NCBI GenBank assembly: GCA_031769625.1
Contig: JAUIMM010000178.1
Span: 29,158,001-29,222,000 of the forward strand
From: Taudactylus pleione
Lineage: Eukaryota > Chordata > Amphibia > Anura > Myobatrachidae
Direction of reading: 5' to 3'
Length of the DNA: 64,000 nucleotides
The translations under genes were made by a program, and so were the position numbers. Each line of letters begins with the position of its first letter. The first letter of the stretch is position 1. Positions 35,420 to 47,359 of the stretch are shown here, one piece after another. The notes under the pieces are model-generated. The model was not told where the DNA came from, did not search any database, and saw only the letters and a list, made by a program, of their open reading frames with translations.

Positions 35420-35620
35420 CTACACCTCTCAGGGTAGTAACTTAGGCACATTGGACGTCTTGTGCCATATTGTGTATTGAGGCTCGGTCTATGAGGGCAC
35501 ATATGTACTGTTCTGCCTGAAGAAGGGTTAGAAGTAACCAGAAAAATTGCATGCAAATAAACTTTTGTTTGTTCACCTAATTTCAGTGTGGAGTGCTGTT
35601 CATATTATTTCATGCCTGTC
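35420..35620. mobile_element. Possible Penelope-like terminal fragment
   Basis: CTGCCTGAAGAAGGGTTAGA, then AATAAACTTTTGTTTG and GTGTGGAGTGCTGTTC, follow the usual layout of Penelope-like 3' regions (CCTGAAGAAGG ... AATAAA ... GTGCxGC). There is no coding sequence, so this rests on resemblance. Confidence 0.4.
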
Positions 35621-35695
35621 ACTTTTCCGACACCCAAAGTTAGTTATTCCTCACTGCACACTGCACACTTTTCAAAGACAAAGACTTGTGTCTGT

Positions 35696-35727
35696 GTGTG
35701 TGTGTGTGTGTGTGTGTATGTATAATT

Positions 35728-35775
<48 letters not shown>

Positions 35776-35815
35776 TACATACATATACATACACACACAC
35801 ACACACACACACACA
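35696..35815. repeat. Compound (TG)n-(TA)n-(CA)n microsatellite
   Basis: TG repeats, then TA repeats, then CA repeats make an overall inverted-repeat tract of about 120 bp that can fold on itself. Confidence 0.95.
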
Positions 35816-35817
35816 CT

Positions 35818-36164
35818 CAGGTGCATAAATATTGGGACATTGACTAAATTTTCATATTTTGGCCTCCAGACCTTTTACCTGCTTAATTGATAATGAAATA
35901 ATGAGGGAATAGCCCGCACCTGTCCATGAAATAGCTTTTGAGTTGATAGTCCCATTACTTTTGACCTCTTAAAAAGTGGGAGGCACATATAGAAACCGTT
36001 GTAATTCCTACACCGTTCACCTGATTTGGATGTAATTACCCTCAAATTAAATCTGAAAGTCTGCAGTTAAAGCACATCTGTTTGTTTCATTTCAAAGCCA
36101 TTGTGGTGGTGAATAGAGGCCAAAATATGAAAATTCTGTCATTGTCCCAATATTTATGCACCTG
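35818..36164. mobile_element. Tc1/mariner-like MITE
   Basis: Left CAGGTGCATAAATATTGGGA and right TCCCAATATTTATGCACCTG (allowing one base) form inverted repeats that extend, with mismatches, through TTTTCATATTTTGGCCTC. It is about 347 bp and non-coding. Its microsatellite surroundings hide the expected TA duplication. An internal 30-bp stretch at about 35978-36007 recurs at 47739-47768. Confidence 0.75.
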
Positions 36165-36182
36165 ACTGTGTGTATATGTGTG

Positions 36183-36183
<1 letters not shown>

Positions 36184-36253
<70 letters not shown>

Positions 36254-36256
36254 TTT
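36184..36256. repeat. (TA)n-(GATA)n microsatellite
   Basis: A TA run of about 36 bases changes into nine GATA units. Confidence 0.95.
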
Positions 36257-37133
36257 TAGACAAATATTCCTTGAGGAATAACTTGCTTTGTGAAATATTT
36301 GCCCCTCCTTCATAACAAAAAGCTACCAATTTTTATAGGGATATTAAGATTTTATTGAAACTAAGTCTCCAACAAATACTATGTGTCTATAATCGATAAA
36401 AATCATGTAATAACAAATAAAGAAAATAACTGAAATCTTAACCATATTATTTCTGGTACAAGTTGTTACATTTTGTCATATTGCTGTCTAAATGTCAATA
36501 AAACAACAATAATACTAAATAAAGAACATATATAATACATCTAAAAAGTGTATCAGTAAATTATTGGTGTCACATAAATAATACCTGAGAGCTTCAGGTG
36601 TACGGAGCAACCACAAACATTGAAGCATATATCACAAGTCTCATATCCACTGACTCTAAGTGTCTTTCCCTTGATATTATTACACTAACGTCTGTATGGT
36701 TGGAAGTCATCTATTGTCTTGATTGGAAGATTTGTTTTAGAAGAAATAAAATTCCACTCTGGACCATTGCCTGTGTTAATAGCATTCTAGGTAAAAGGAA
36801 AGAGTGTCCACATTTTTACATGAACTTTGTTATTTCATTATTCTTCAAAACATTTAAACAAGCTCATGTTATGAATTTTGTATATACTGTGTTATATATA
36901 TTTGTACTGTTCTACAAGAGTGATCCATTTGGTTAAATTGCTTATACAAATCTAAAATATGAGTTGAAGTTGCAGCAGAAGAGGTAAAATAAGGTGGTAA
37001 AGTGTTGCGTGCATTCAGATTGGCTGTTGTATATTATTACAAATTGTATAAAAAGAAAAACAAGGTTTAAGTTGTTCTTTAACAGTAAGTTATAAGCTGT
37101 ATTTGTAAATAGGTTACATAAGCCTATGGCCAG
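36257..37133. other. Unassigned AT-rich stretch
   Basis: One 112-codon frame (36598-36936) has no recognisable motif and AT-rich composition like its surroundings. I do not call it a gene. Confidence 0.4.
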
Positions 37134-37519
37134 TTTCACATGTGCCGGTTTTGGCCAGCCGTGGAAGAACCGGGCGGTAGCCGGCCGGCTTTTTCCAGGC
37201 ACTCAGTGCCTTTCATAAGCAGCGGCTTTGAGCCGCTTTTTATGTGAGTTGGGTTTTTTTTCCTATTGGGCATGCGCAGCTGATGCACAAGCAAGCTGGC
37301 ACAAGCCCGTGTGTGTGAAAGGAAACATTGTTTCCTATACACCACTGGCGTGCAGGGACGGCATGCCACGGCAGCCGCCCTGTACGGCTGTAACACGGCG
37401 ACCGTGCCGTGCCCATGCCATGTGAAAGGATCCAGCTGATTCCCTGCATTACTATATTTCACAGCCGGCTCAAAACCGGGCGGCTTTTTCCCGCCCGGCC
37501 AAAACCGGCAAATGTGAAA
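37134..37519. mobile_element. GC-rich MITE with TTTCACATGTGCCGG termini
   Basis: Left TTTCACATGTGCCGGTTTTG with GCC and right GGCCAAAACCGGCAAATGTG with AAA are near-perfect inverted repeats. Inner arms (GAACCGGGCGGTAGCCGG against CAAAACCGGGCGGCTTT) extend the fold. The ~385-bp element is strikingly GC-rich within AT-rich flanks and non-coding. Superfamily undetermined. Confidence 0.75.
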
Positions 37520-38818
37520 TAGCAATATTTGTTTATAACACATTTTACTGGGGGGAAATGCATTGAGCATAGGGAGGTAAGTGTGTAAACTGTAAATGCA
37601 TGTAAACAAATTGGATTTCTGTGCTACAAATTTTCTTTATCTTCTACAGGCATCATAAACAGTTATGAAAAGTTTCTTGTTTGTTTATTTACACTATCAC
37701 AATCTGGCCCTGATATGTTTAATCATTTTTATTTTCAACTGGATTAACCTGTTAACATTCATAGCTATAAATTAATAGCAAGAATTGAAGCAAAGACCTT
37801 TAAATAAGACATAAAAGAGAAAGTATTTATAACAAATGTCAGACAGAGCATACAAGAGGATTTACAGTATATAAGAATAACTCATGCATTCTCATGGACA
37901 AGAAGACTGAAGAAAGAACAAGTGTGAAACAAAACGGGTGTGAGCACATTCACTACCATTGAGAGTACAGTATTTGCCTGTGCAAAATGCATTTTAAGAG
38001 ATACTGGTAACCAATAAACATTATATCTCCAAATGATTGTGCACTATTCCTACAAGTCAACTATAACTCCTGGAACCAAGGTAAGAACACTGAAAAAAGT
38101 GTTTGAGACAAATACAGATAAACTCCAGGGAACAAGAAAAGCTGGTATAAATTCTCAAACATTTTTTATCAAAAATGTCCCCAAACTTCCATCAAAACAG
38201 GACAAAAACAGACAGTTTGCAATTGGCCACATTACATTATTTGTCAAACAGGTTCTTCTGACATATAAACTGTATACATTTGAAGTACATTATATCTGTA
38301 CAGTAAAATACATTTTGTTTTAAAAAAAAAAATACAAATTTCTAAAATTTGAATTATAGTACTGAACATTTGCAAAAATAAACACAGAAACAATTTTACA
38401 TTAATTTTAAAGTACAAAATACTTTATCTGAGATATGATCTAAGCACTTGAAATACAGCCAATGTGCTTTGGTCCACCAGGGTTATTTGTGTAGTGCCAG
38501 TAGGTCCTTACTCTGAAAATGTGTGTATCAGCATTTGCTAAGATAATTATAAGGTGTAACAATTGATCTATTTAACAATAATATGTGACTTTTATTTGTC
38601 ACTGCCAGTCTCTATAGTTAATAGTTGGTTCATTCAGTTCTGCTTGTTGTGGCATTATGTTTAGCACATGAGTATATATTTTTATTATACATCCAATTAT
38701 TATGCCATATTTATTTTCAATTATGCTTCCTTATTTACAGTAGTACAGTAGTATTTGACTTTGCACATATGCATATCTGACCATTTTCTGCAATGTGCAT
38801 ACTGTATAAACTATGTGA
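37520..38818. other. Unassigned AT-rich stretch
   Basis: A 96-codon frame at 38033-38323 has no recognised domain and ends in an A-rich run. Nothing else is supported. Confidence 0.4.
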
Positions 38819-38820
38819 TA

Positions 38821-39227
38821 CAGGTTGAGTCTCCCATATCCAAAATGCTTGTGACAGGGGTATTTATATAAATATTTTGTAATATATGCATATCATAATG
38901 AAATATCTTGGGAATGGTGGGACCCCAATATACACACAGGATGCATTTATGTATTATATACACCTTATACACACAACCTGCAGGTAATTGTATACAATAT
39001 TTTCAATAATTTTGTGGCTCAAGCAAAGTTTGTGTACATACATGAAATTAATTTATGTTTCATATACACACAGCCTGAAGGTAATTTTATACAATATTTT
39101 AAATAATTTGTGCCTTTGACAAAGTTTGTGTACATTGAACCATCAAAAATAAAAAAAGTTTCATTATCTCAGTCATACCAAAATGATTCCGTATTTCGGA
39201 ATATTTGGATATGGGAGACTCAGCCTG
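38821..39227. mobile_element. Pogo/Tigger-type MITE
   Basis: Left CAGGTTGAGTCTCCCATATC and right GATATGGGAGACTCAGCCTG form inverted repeats, with TA on both sides (38819-38820, 39228-39229). CAGGTTGAGTAxCCCTTATCC is the known signature of Tigger/pogo elements. The interior contains a ~120-bp direct repeat (ATACACACA.CCTG.AGGTAATT, TACAATATTTT.AATAATTT.GTG). Confidence 0.85.
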
Positions 39228-39229
39228 TA

Positions 39230-39356
39230 CTGTGTGATCGCTTCCTGGGCGTTCACACAGGTTCATGCATGTGCATTGCGATGCAAATGCATGCGCAGAT
39301 TGGAAATATCGGCCAGCTACGAGCGATCGCATCCTAGCGAGCGGGTCTAAATCAGC
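39230..39356. mobile_element. Truncated right end of a Harbinger-type MITE
   Basis: GCATGTGCATTGCGATGC, GCATGCGCAG and GCGAGCGGGTCTAAATCAGC reproduce the right terminal ~120 bp of the GGGTCTGAATCAG-ended families. The left part is missing. Confidence 0.6.
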
Positions 39357-41133
39357 TCTTATGTTCTAGCTGATTTAAGATTCATGAGGTGATTTGACCC
39401 ATGCTATTGTTTGTTGTATGAATTTGCAATATTTTTATTTAAATGTGTATAGGACTGTTTGTGATTATACAAAAAGAAGTGTAATATAATTCTTAACTTA
39501 CTTTATAGTGTAACTGTATTAAGAGTTCGTCGTTGTGTTTTTTTGTTTCCTTGGACTTTTCTGCCTTTTCCAAATGTACCTTCATTTATCACATACTGTA
39601 TACTAGTGGGAGCAAACAAACCAAACTGTTGAATTCTATTTATCTTACTGTATATAAAGCAATGCTTTATCAGGAGAGGGTCACAAATGTGATATAAATT
39701 AATAACAAGAAGCAAACAAGAGCAACATACCAAATGTGAGTCGTCACATCCATACTTACTTCATACATAAACAATTAATGACATACTGTATATACAGTAG
39801 TTCGATAGATCAAATTTGAAGTTTTAAAATGTGAAATTGTCAAACTATTATGAGCAACTAAATGTAAATCTATAATTTTGCCCTATTATGAATTTTCAAA
39901 GTAAAATAAAAATACACTATCATAAAAAAAAAAGAACTGGACTAAATAAGAAATTCACTTTCAGCCAAAGTGGGTTGGTTCTGTATCATACATTATGATG
40001 CCGGCTTTTGATGCAATTTGAAGTCCACCTGTCTTAAACCAGCAGGGATTTCTTTTCTATCTTTTATAAGAGCTTTCTGCTGCCAATTACCAGCCGCTGA
40101 AACAGTTGGAGATAGATTTTTTTTTAAACTGATTGTTACAAATACAAACTCATTAAAAATTTTATCTTCAGTCTTTTGACAGGTTTTCTTTTTCAACATT
40201 GTCACAGCAGAAAGCATCTTATGAATCAAGTGATCTTTTTGTGCTCATTGCAACTTTATAAATCTGAAAACATATTTTAATGAGGCTGTGCAGCTTCTGA
40301 TCACAGCATCCCAGCAAATGTACTCTTCTACTAATATATATCCCCTTCCATTAACAGAAAAATTAAAACATATATTTTAATGAATCAAGTATAACATTTG
40401 GACATCCATTTCACAGCATACAAAACTTACAGAAAGTATCCAAATCTAATTTTAAAATTATGTCAGTATCTATTTTTTCTATAAATGAACAGCTATGGCC
40501 AAATGTAGGAACATATAATAAAACGCACTAATTGGGACCATTTTGAAATCACATTTGATCTTTTCAGCATAATGAATATAATCAGGTACACCATAATAAG
40601 CCACATCTGTAATACTGTGGAAATTGCATGAAAAATAAAATATTCTCATTAAGAGCTTCCCGTAGTCATGTGTTACAGAGCAGCAGAAAAAGAATGCGTC
40701 CAGGGGACGTGCTACTATTTTACAGTTAATCTCATGAGTTTAAAGTGATATAAAAATAAAAGCTAATATAGTTATCAGCTGCTATTACACAGTTAAGTGG
40801 CAGATCATTTCATATACACTTGTTTCGCTAGTTGGGACAGATGTTATAACTCTAGTTTGGGTGTTTACTTTGCTGTAGCAATGTTGGATTTGGATGCATT
40901 TTGCTACTAATATTCTGCCACAGTGCTGTAGTGGGGCGTAGAGGCGGAAAGTGGGCCTGTAATTTACGGCGCATGTGATATCATGATGACAGAGAACATG
41001 CACCAAGGGAACAGGATGGAGATCAAGATGGATGTATGGACGTCCTAAGGACATGCCCTACACCTCTGTATTTAATAAAATACCTCTTCAGGCAGCCTAT
41101 AAGGTGAAAATGGGTGCCATATGGGAAATCAAC
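39357..41133. other. Unassigned AT-rich stretch
   Basis: No supported gene or repeat boundary was found. Short frames lack motifs. Confidence 0.4.
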
Positions 41134-41141
41134 CCCCATGG

Positions 41142-42519
41142 CAGGGCCGGTGCTAGACTTCTAGGCACCCTAGGCAAAACTTGTGCAATGCCCACTGTAA
41201 TGGTGCCCGTTACGCAGTGCCCCCAGCAGTAATAATGTCTCTAAAAGTAATGCCCCCTGTAGTAGTGCCCCCAGTAGTAATGTAGTAATGCCCCTGCAGT
41301 TCCCCAGTAGTAAAGGCCCCTGTAGTGCCCCCAGTTGTAATGCCCTTGTAGTGTCCTCAGTAGCAATGCTCCCTGCAGTGCCCCAGTAGTAATGCCCCTT
41401 GGAGTGCCCCCAGTAGTAAGGACCCCTGTAGTTCCCCCAGCTGTAGTGCTCCCAGTATGGCCCCCAGTAGTAAGGCCCCTGTAGTGCCCCCAGTAGTAAG
41501 GCCCCTGTAGTGCACCCAGTAGTAAGATCCCTGTACTGCCCCCAGTAGTAAGGCCACCAGTACTAAGGCCCCTGTAGTGCCCCCATATGATGCCCCCAGT
41601 ATTAAGGACCCTGTAGTGCCCCCAGTAGTTAGGCCCCTGTAGTGCCCCCAGTAGTAAGGCCCCCAGTACTAAGGCCCCTGTAGTGCCCCCATATGATGCC
41701 CCCAGTATTAAGGCCCCTGTAGTTTCCCCAGTATTAAGGCCCCTGTAGTGCCCCCAGTAGTAAGGCCCCTGCAGTGCACCCAGTAGTAAGGTCCCTGTAT
41801 TGCCTCCAGTAGTAAGGCCATCAGTACTAAGGACCCTGTAGTGCCCCAATATGATGCCCCCAGTATTAAGGCCCCTGTAGTGCCCCCAGTAGTTAGGCCC
41901 CTGTAGTGCCCCCAGTAGTAAGGCCCCCAGTACTAAGGCCCCTGTAGTGCCCCCATATGATGCCCCCAGTATTAAGGCCCCTGTAGTTTCCCCAGTATTA
42001 AGGCCCCTGTAGTGCCCCCAGTAGTTAGGCCCCTGTAGTGCCCCCAATAGTAAGGCCCTCTATAGTGCTCCCAATAGTTAGGCCCCCTGTAGTGCCTCCA
42101 ATAGTAAGGCCCTTGTAATGCCCCCAGTAGTGCGGTCTCTGTAATGCCCCCAGTAGTGCGGCCCCTGTAATGCCCCCAGTAGTAAACCCCCCCGCACACA
42201 CATACATAAAAAAACACTTACCTTAAACCCCGCTCCAGTGCCTGCTGCCATACGTCCCCGGTGCTCACTCCTCGGAACTATGGGCGTGAAATCATGTCAC
42301 TCCCATAGTGCACTGCGGGACCCGGAAGATGGAGCTCAGGAGCTGCGGTTTTGGTCAGGAGCTGGGTGCCGCCGGGGGTGGGGGGGTAAGAGAGGGAGCT
42401 GGCTGCCCGCTGGTAACACAATCTCAGCGGGCACCCGGCAAATTAGGGGGGGTGATCAGAGGGCCGGGTGCCCTCTAGTGGAAGCTGCCTAAGCTTGCCT
42501 AGTGGAAGCACCGGCCTTG
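41142..42519. mobile_element. Non-autonomous hAT element carrying a minisatellite
   Basis: Ends CAGGGCCGGTGCTAG and AAGCACCGGCCTTG are inverted repeats. The flanks CCCCATGG (41134-41141) and CCCCATGG (42520-42527) are a perfect 8-bp duplication, so both borders are secure. The 1378-bp element encodes nothing. Just inside each end lies CTAGGCA-type sequence (CACCCTAGGC / CTTGCCTAG). About 1 kb of the interior is a tandem array. Confidence 0.93.
41225..42185. repeat. CCCCAGTAGTAAGGCCCCTGTAGTG minisatellite inside the hAT
   Basis: Units of about 26 bp (GCCCCCAGTAGTAAGGCCCC plus TGTAGT) are arranged with a higher-order pattern in which a variant with CATATGATGCCCCCAGTATT recurs four times (about 41585, 41690, 41851, 41955). 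It is open in several frames on the minus strand, giving repetitive frames of up to 268 codons that are not genes. Confidence 0.92.
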
Positions 42520-42849
42520 CCCCATGGGCTTGTAGTACCCTGGGAACTTTAGATAAATACTAGCTGATGTATCTGATTTCACCCAGTGAGACCTCAGATA
42601 TTTTAATTAATTAACTTAACTATGTTTAGTTTATTTTATGTCTCTGGTGTAAGGAGCGTGCTAGTAGGATTAATCTGCGCATATTTCCTTACCGCATCCT
42701 GAAGTTGCTTCCTCATTTTAACGTGGGTGTATCTGGCACACTGTTTGTCAGGAGCCTTCTTGGGGACAGGAAGAGGTGATGCCTTTGATAGGTGTGAGGT
42801 GGGGTTGGGCTGGAGAAGGGGTGGTGTTGTGCACACTTTTTGAGGTTAA

Positions 42850-43257
42850 TGTGGCACTCGCACATTGTAATGGCCCCAAGAGAGGTCCTGCGTAAAGCTT
42901 AGCCTACTCACGGGGTGATGTTCAGCACCAAAATTATCATAGAGCTCACAATTGCTGTTAACCTTTCAAAAATAAACTTAGAGTTGCCCAGCTGCCACCA
43001 TTTTGCTTAAACCACCATAAGTAAATGTTTGGGACATGTCAAGGAGGTACTCAGCGTAGCTGGTGTAGTTGTCCTCCTTACTGTTGTGGGATATGATGGA
43101 GAACTCATCCCAGTTGTCCACCACGTGCCTCACAATTAGTTCACGCACCTCACTAGCCATTGGAGTGTCATACATTATATAGGAGAGGGACTGGAATAGG
43201 CAGGCTCCATCTTCTGTGATGGGGACAATGGTATGAGGCCCCATTAACATTCAAAAA
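42850..43257 (-). pseudogene. OTU-like cysteine protease domain, orphan and broken
   Basis: The minus-strand frame 43250-42978 encodes PITEDGACLFQSLSYIMYDT, matching the OTU nucleophile block (D-G-x-C-L/F-F-R/Q-S/A-L-S). It continues through VRELIVRHVVDNWDEF, YAEYLLDMSQ and FTYGGLSKMVAAGQL, the usual middle helices. After a frame break near 42975, another minus frame gives FGAEHHPVSRLSF and LSWGHYNVRVPH, ending in a stop. GHYNV fits the catalytic histidine block. OTU domains remove ubiquitin in cells and are also carried by several transposon groups (Helentrons, some LINEs). No element was found around it. It could be an exon of a host gene, but the break argues for a relic. Confidence 0.75.
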
Positions 43258-43336
43258 CGCAATTGCCATATTTGAAAAAATGAAAAATACAAATACAATG
43301 CAAGTGAAGTATCCAAATGGAAAAAACCTAGTCAAA

Positions 43337-43687
43337 GGGCCAAATTCAATTCAGTGCGATGATGAATAGCTGTGGGAGAGAGCTCCTGCAGCTATTCAAT
43401 ACACCACGCTGTTTGGATGGCTAAAAGATTTCTCACACACCCCTGGGGATGCAAGGAGAAATCCGACAAAGTGCCGGACGCGCAGCTGTTTGCCGGCTTA
43501 GCACAGCACTAACAGACGCGCGCTCGGCATTTTAGTCAGAGAATTCTGGTTACCGCGCCTTAACACCCTTGTTAAGTCGCGATAACCGGCATTCTCTGAT
43601 TTAACTAATTCCTGACATGGCAAACAGCGCGGTGTATTGAGTTCCCTCCCATGGCTATTCATCATCGCACTGAATTGAATTCGGCCC
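43337..43687. mobile_element. Harbinger-like MITE with long terminal repeats
   Basis: The first and last 34 bases (GGGCCAAATTCAATTCAGTG continuing CGATGATGAATAGC, and inverse) differ at a single base. AAA flanks both ends (43334-43336, 43688-43690), a 3-bp duplication. It is 351 bp and non-coding, with inner inverted arms (CACCGCGCTG/CAGCGCGGTG type). Confidence 0.85.
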
Positions 43688-43889
43688 AAAGTGTAAGTCC
43701 TTAGCGGGGCGACTCCAGAGGTAGGGCTGCAGAACAGTCCAAAATTCAAATAATGGGGCCACACCGACTGTCACCCCAAATGCTGCCAAATATCACTGAC
43801 AGCTGGTGTGACTCCCCTATTTGAGTATTGGACTATGCTGCAGCCCCAACGCTGAAGCAGTTACTCAACCCAGACAATAAGTTTACAGT

Positions 43890-44250
43890 CCCACAGCACT
43901 TGGGACATGTTTCTTTGTCACCCATTCACTTTGGTGGGAGGACACATTTTACCAATTTTAACCCCTTTAGGGAGTTGAATCTTGAAAAATCCCTATTTAG
44001 TGGGTTCTTTACGTCATGGAAGGTATATACTCCCCAAATTACATGTCTCTAGATCAAGGGATTTGGGTAGGGCATTGATGAGTCAGTCAGTGAGGACATT
44101 GCACAGGGGGAGGAAACATTTTAGCTATTTTCACCCCCTTATGAGTTGAATTTAGAAAAATCCTTAGTGGATGCCTACGTCATGGAAGGCATATACTCCA
44201 CAAATTACATGTATCTAGGTCAGTGAGTCAGTCAGTCAGGACATTTGATT
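43890..44250. repeat. Two-copy ~190-bp direct repeat
   Basis: TACGTCATGGAAGG followed by TATACTCC and AAATTACATGT occurs at about 44012 and 44182. GAGTTGAAT...GAAAAATCC occurs upstream of each, and TGAGTCAGTCAGT follows each. A TATATATATATT run ends the second copy. The family is common-looking but unnamed by me. Confidence 0.65.
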
Positions 44251-45555
44251 TTATATATATATATTGATGAGAGAATTCTGGATACTTTTGAGTGAAACCT
44301 TTTTTTATATCACAATAGAAAATAATGTTATGTCTTAATACAAACCGATCCCTGGTATGCAGCCGTGCGTCTTACTGTGCAAGGGCAGAGACAAACACTT
44401 TGAGTGTCTTTAGACACTCGACTGACTCTTGGTGGTTTTAAAGATGCCACCATCGAAACTTGCATACTGCGCTTTGAACCGATCTATAACACAAAAAACA
44501 CCTGGGTGAAGTTTTCATAAAAACAGCTGTTGATGTTGAACTTCAGTTTGTTCTCCATTGTACAGTATTTGCTATTGAAGCCTGGGAAATGTATGATATA
44601 AGCATATTTTTTTATGATTAATACTGATCTTCAGATGTTAGCATAATATACTGGGCATTTTGTGATGATTATATAATAATAATAATAATCCCTAACTGAT
44701 TATTATAAAGGTTTGATTTCAGCAACTGGAGATCTCAGAAGTGATAAACTGAAGATGCCCTAACCGAATCTTTTTCATCTATTATTAGAGAAAATGTCCT
44801 GAAAAGCAATATACCAAGATCAATATATTCATCATACTCCCTGAGAACAGGTAATAGAATACATGGAGACCAGGTCCTATAAGATTTGGCTCATTAAACT
44901 GCTCTTTAATATGGACATTATTAGAACACTCCCTTTTAAATAAAATAAATTAACAAAGTAATAAAAAGTTAACATCAATCATTCTCCCACTCAAATATTT
45001 AATGAAAAGATTGTAAAAGGAAATAAAAAGTGTTTAGGGAAAAACAAGACTAATGAAGCTTTCATAAGTATATGGTTGAAACAGATACAAGACAAATTAA
45101 ATATTTTGTTTCGGGATCTGGAGGATATTTTCAGCATAAACTCCCCCCATATTACGTGACTAACTTTAGTCTAAAATCAAACTTATTGATAAATATTTTA
45201 CTTTGCTGCATTAAATCAAATATCTATTTATACTACCAAGAGCATTATGTATCAGGAATATAATCTATAAACATTACAACCCCATTCAAGAGAATACTTT
45301 AGGTTTTATTAAATATTAAATATATTTACTTATTTTATGTGATAAGAAAAATAATTTGAATAGCATTGCAAATATGAATCCTGTTCTCTTCAATGTAAGC
45401 AATAAATACAAGGAATATTAAATATACAGTATGCCCTATAATTTTATTATGTACATTAAACACACAAACGCGCACACACATACACATTTATGTATATCTC
45501 ATCTCAGTGCACTCACTGTTTGAACCATGTGCAACTTTTCTGATTAGTGTCCTCT
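44251..45555. other. Unassigned AT-rich stretch
   Basis: No supported gene or bounded element was found. Confidence 0.4.
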
Positions 45556-45964
45556 ATCACAACCAGGGCCGGATTTCCCGCTAGGCATCCTAGGCACTTG
45601 CCTAGGGCCCGGTGGGACCCAAGGGGCCTGTGGACAGGCCCCTTTGCCCGAAGAAATGAGACCGATCATATCGCTCCCAGAGAAGCACTGCGTGAGTACT
45701 GTGTGACGTTATGACGTCACGCAGTCCTGTCTCCACTCCCAGTGAGTCCCGTGCTGCTGTCTGCAAAGTGTCCTCCAGGCAGACTGTGCCACTGTGACAG
45801 AGCTGCCTGCTCAGGCATGCAACAGCACTCAGGAGGGTTCCTGCTGACATTGCTGCAAGACCTGTCCCCCATCGCCTGTTCTCTGCAGCCACTGTTGGAG
45901 CCAGCAGGTAAGTCTGAGTGGGGGTCTGTATGGAGGGGGCTATGAGGAGGGGCTGTGAAGAGGG

Positions 45965-46960
45965 GATATGAGGAGCTGTGATGGAGGTGACTGTTATGGA
46001 GGTGACTGTGATGGAGGTGGCTGTGATGGAGGGGCTGTGATGGAGGTGGCTGTGATGGAGGTGACTGTGATGGAGGTGAATGTGATGGAGGTGGCTGTGA
46101 TGGAGGGGCTGTGATGGAGATGGCTGTGATGGAGGGGCTGTGATGGAGGGGCTGTGATGGAGGTGACTGTGATGGAGGTGGCTGTGATGGAGGGGCTGTG
46201 ATGGAGGTGGCTGTGATGGAGGGGCTGTGATGGAGGGGCTGTGATGGAGGTGGCTGTGATGGAGGTGACTGTGATGGAGGTGGCTTTGATGGAGGTAGCT
46301 GTGATGGAGGGGCTGTGATGGAGGGGCTGTGATGGAGGTGACTGTAATGGAGGTGACTGTGATGGAGGTGGCTGTGATGGAGGGGCTGTGATGGAGGGGC
46401 TGTGATGGAGGGGCTGTGATGGAGGTGGCTGTGATGGAGGTGACTGTGATGGAGGTGACTGTGATGGAGGGGCTGTGATGGAGGTGGCTGTGATGGAGGT
46501 GACTGTGATGGAGGTGGCTGTGATGGAGGTGGCTGTGATGGAGGTGACTGTGATGGAGGGGCTGTGATGGAGGTGGCTGTGATGGAGGTGGCTGTGATGG
46601 AGGGGCTGTGATGGAGGTGGCTGTGATGGAGGTGACTGTGATGGAGGGGCTGTGATGGAGGGGCTGTGATGGAGGTGGCTGTGATGGAGGTGACTGTGAT
46701 GGAGGGGCTGTGATGGAGGGGCTGTGATGGAGGTGGCTGTGATGGAGGTGACTGTGATGGAGGGGCTGTGATGGAGGGGCTGTGATGGAGGGGCTGTGAT
46801 GGAGGGCTGTGAAGAGGGGATATGAGGAGCTGTGATGGAGGTGACTGATGAGGGGGAGTGAGAGGGGCTATGTTGAGGTGGGCTGTGAAGAGGGGATATG
46901 AGGAGATGTGATGGAGGGTGCTGTGGTGGAGGTGACTGTGATGAGGGGGAGTGAGAGCAG
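45965..46960. repeat. 14/15-bp GTGATGGAGG minisatellite
   Basis: More than fifty units alternate between a 15-bp form (GTGATGGAGGTGGCT or GTGACT variants) and a 14-bp form (GTGATGGAGGGGCT). They degrade at both ends into GAAGAGGGGATATGAGGAG. The mixed period explains long repetitive open frames on the minus strand (SITAPPSQP-like), which are not genes. Confidence 0.95.
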
Positions 46961-47359
46961 CTGTGAAGAGGGTATATGAGCAGCTGTGATGGGGATATGA
47001 GGAGCTGTTCATCTAGTGACACCTACTGGATATATGCACAATTTTTACAATGTCACTAGATGATTTTATATATATGTACACACAACAGAAAAATGGGGGA
47101 AATGGATTATTCACTTTGATGTCACTAGATGAAATATATATATATATATATAATATATTTACATACACAAAAAAATTAAGGCACTATAAGGACTACGAAG
47201 TATGTATGAACTGTTTTCACTTGTCTATGATAGCTGGACATAGTATACAGCATTGGTCTTTTTATTATTGGGTGGTGAAGATTAAAATAACACTGCATGA
47301 AAAAGCAGAATTTATGGAGTATTGCCTTTTTTGGATATATCTAAAGTTGTACTGTGAAC

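Noticed and set aside
35266..35828. Frames with long Ile/Tyr or Val/Cys runs
   Set aside because: They are translations of GATA, TA and TG microsatellites.
36598..36936. 112-codon frame considered as a host exon
   Set aside because: It has no domain, no splice context and the composition of the surrounding AT-rich DNA.
41241..42217. 268-codon minus-strand frame with Gly/Tyr repeats (GALQGPNYWGHYRG)
   Set aside because: It is a translation of the 26-bp minisatellite inside a non-coding hAT element.
45717..47022. Long minus-strand frames (431 and 342 codons) with Pro/Ser/His repeats
   Set aside because: They are shadows of the 14/15-bp GTGATGGAGG minisatellite. Both unit lengths keep frames open and no domain is present.
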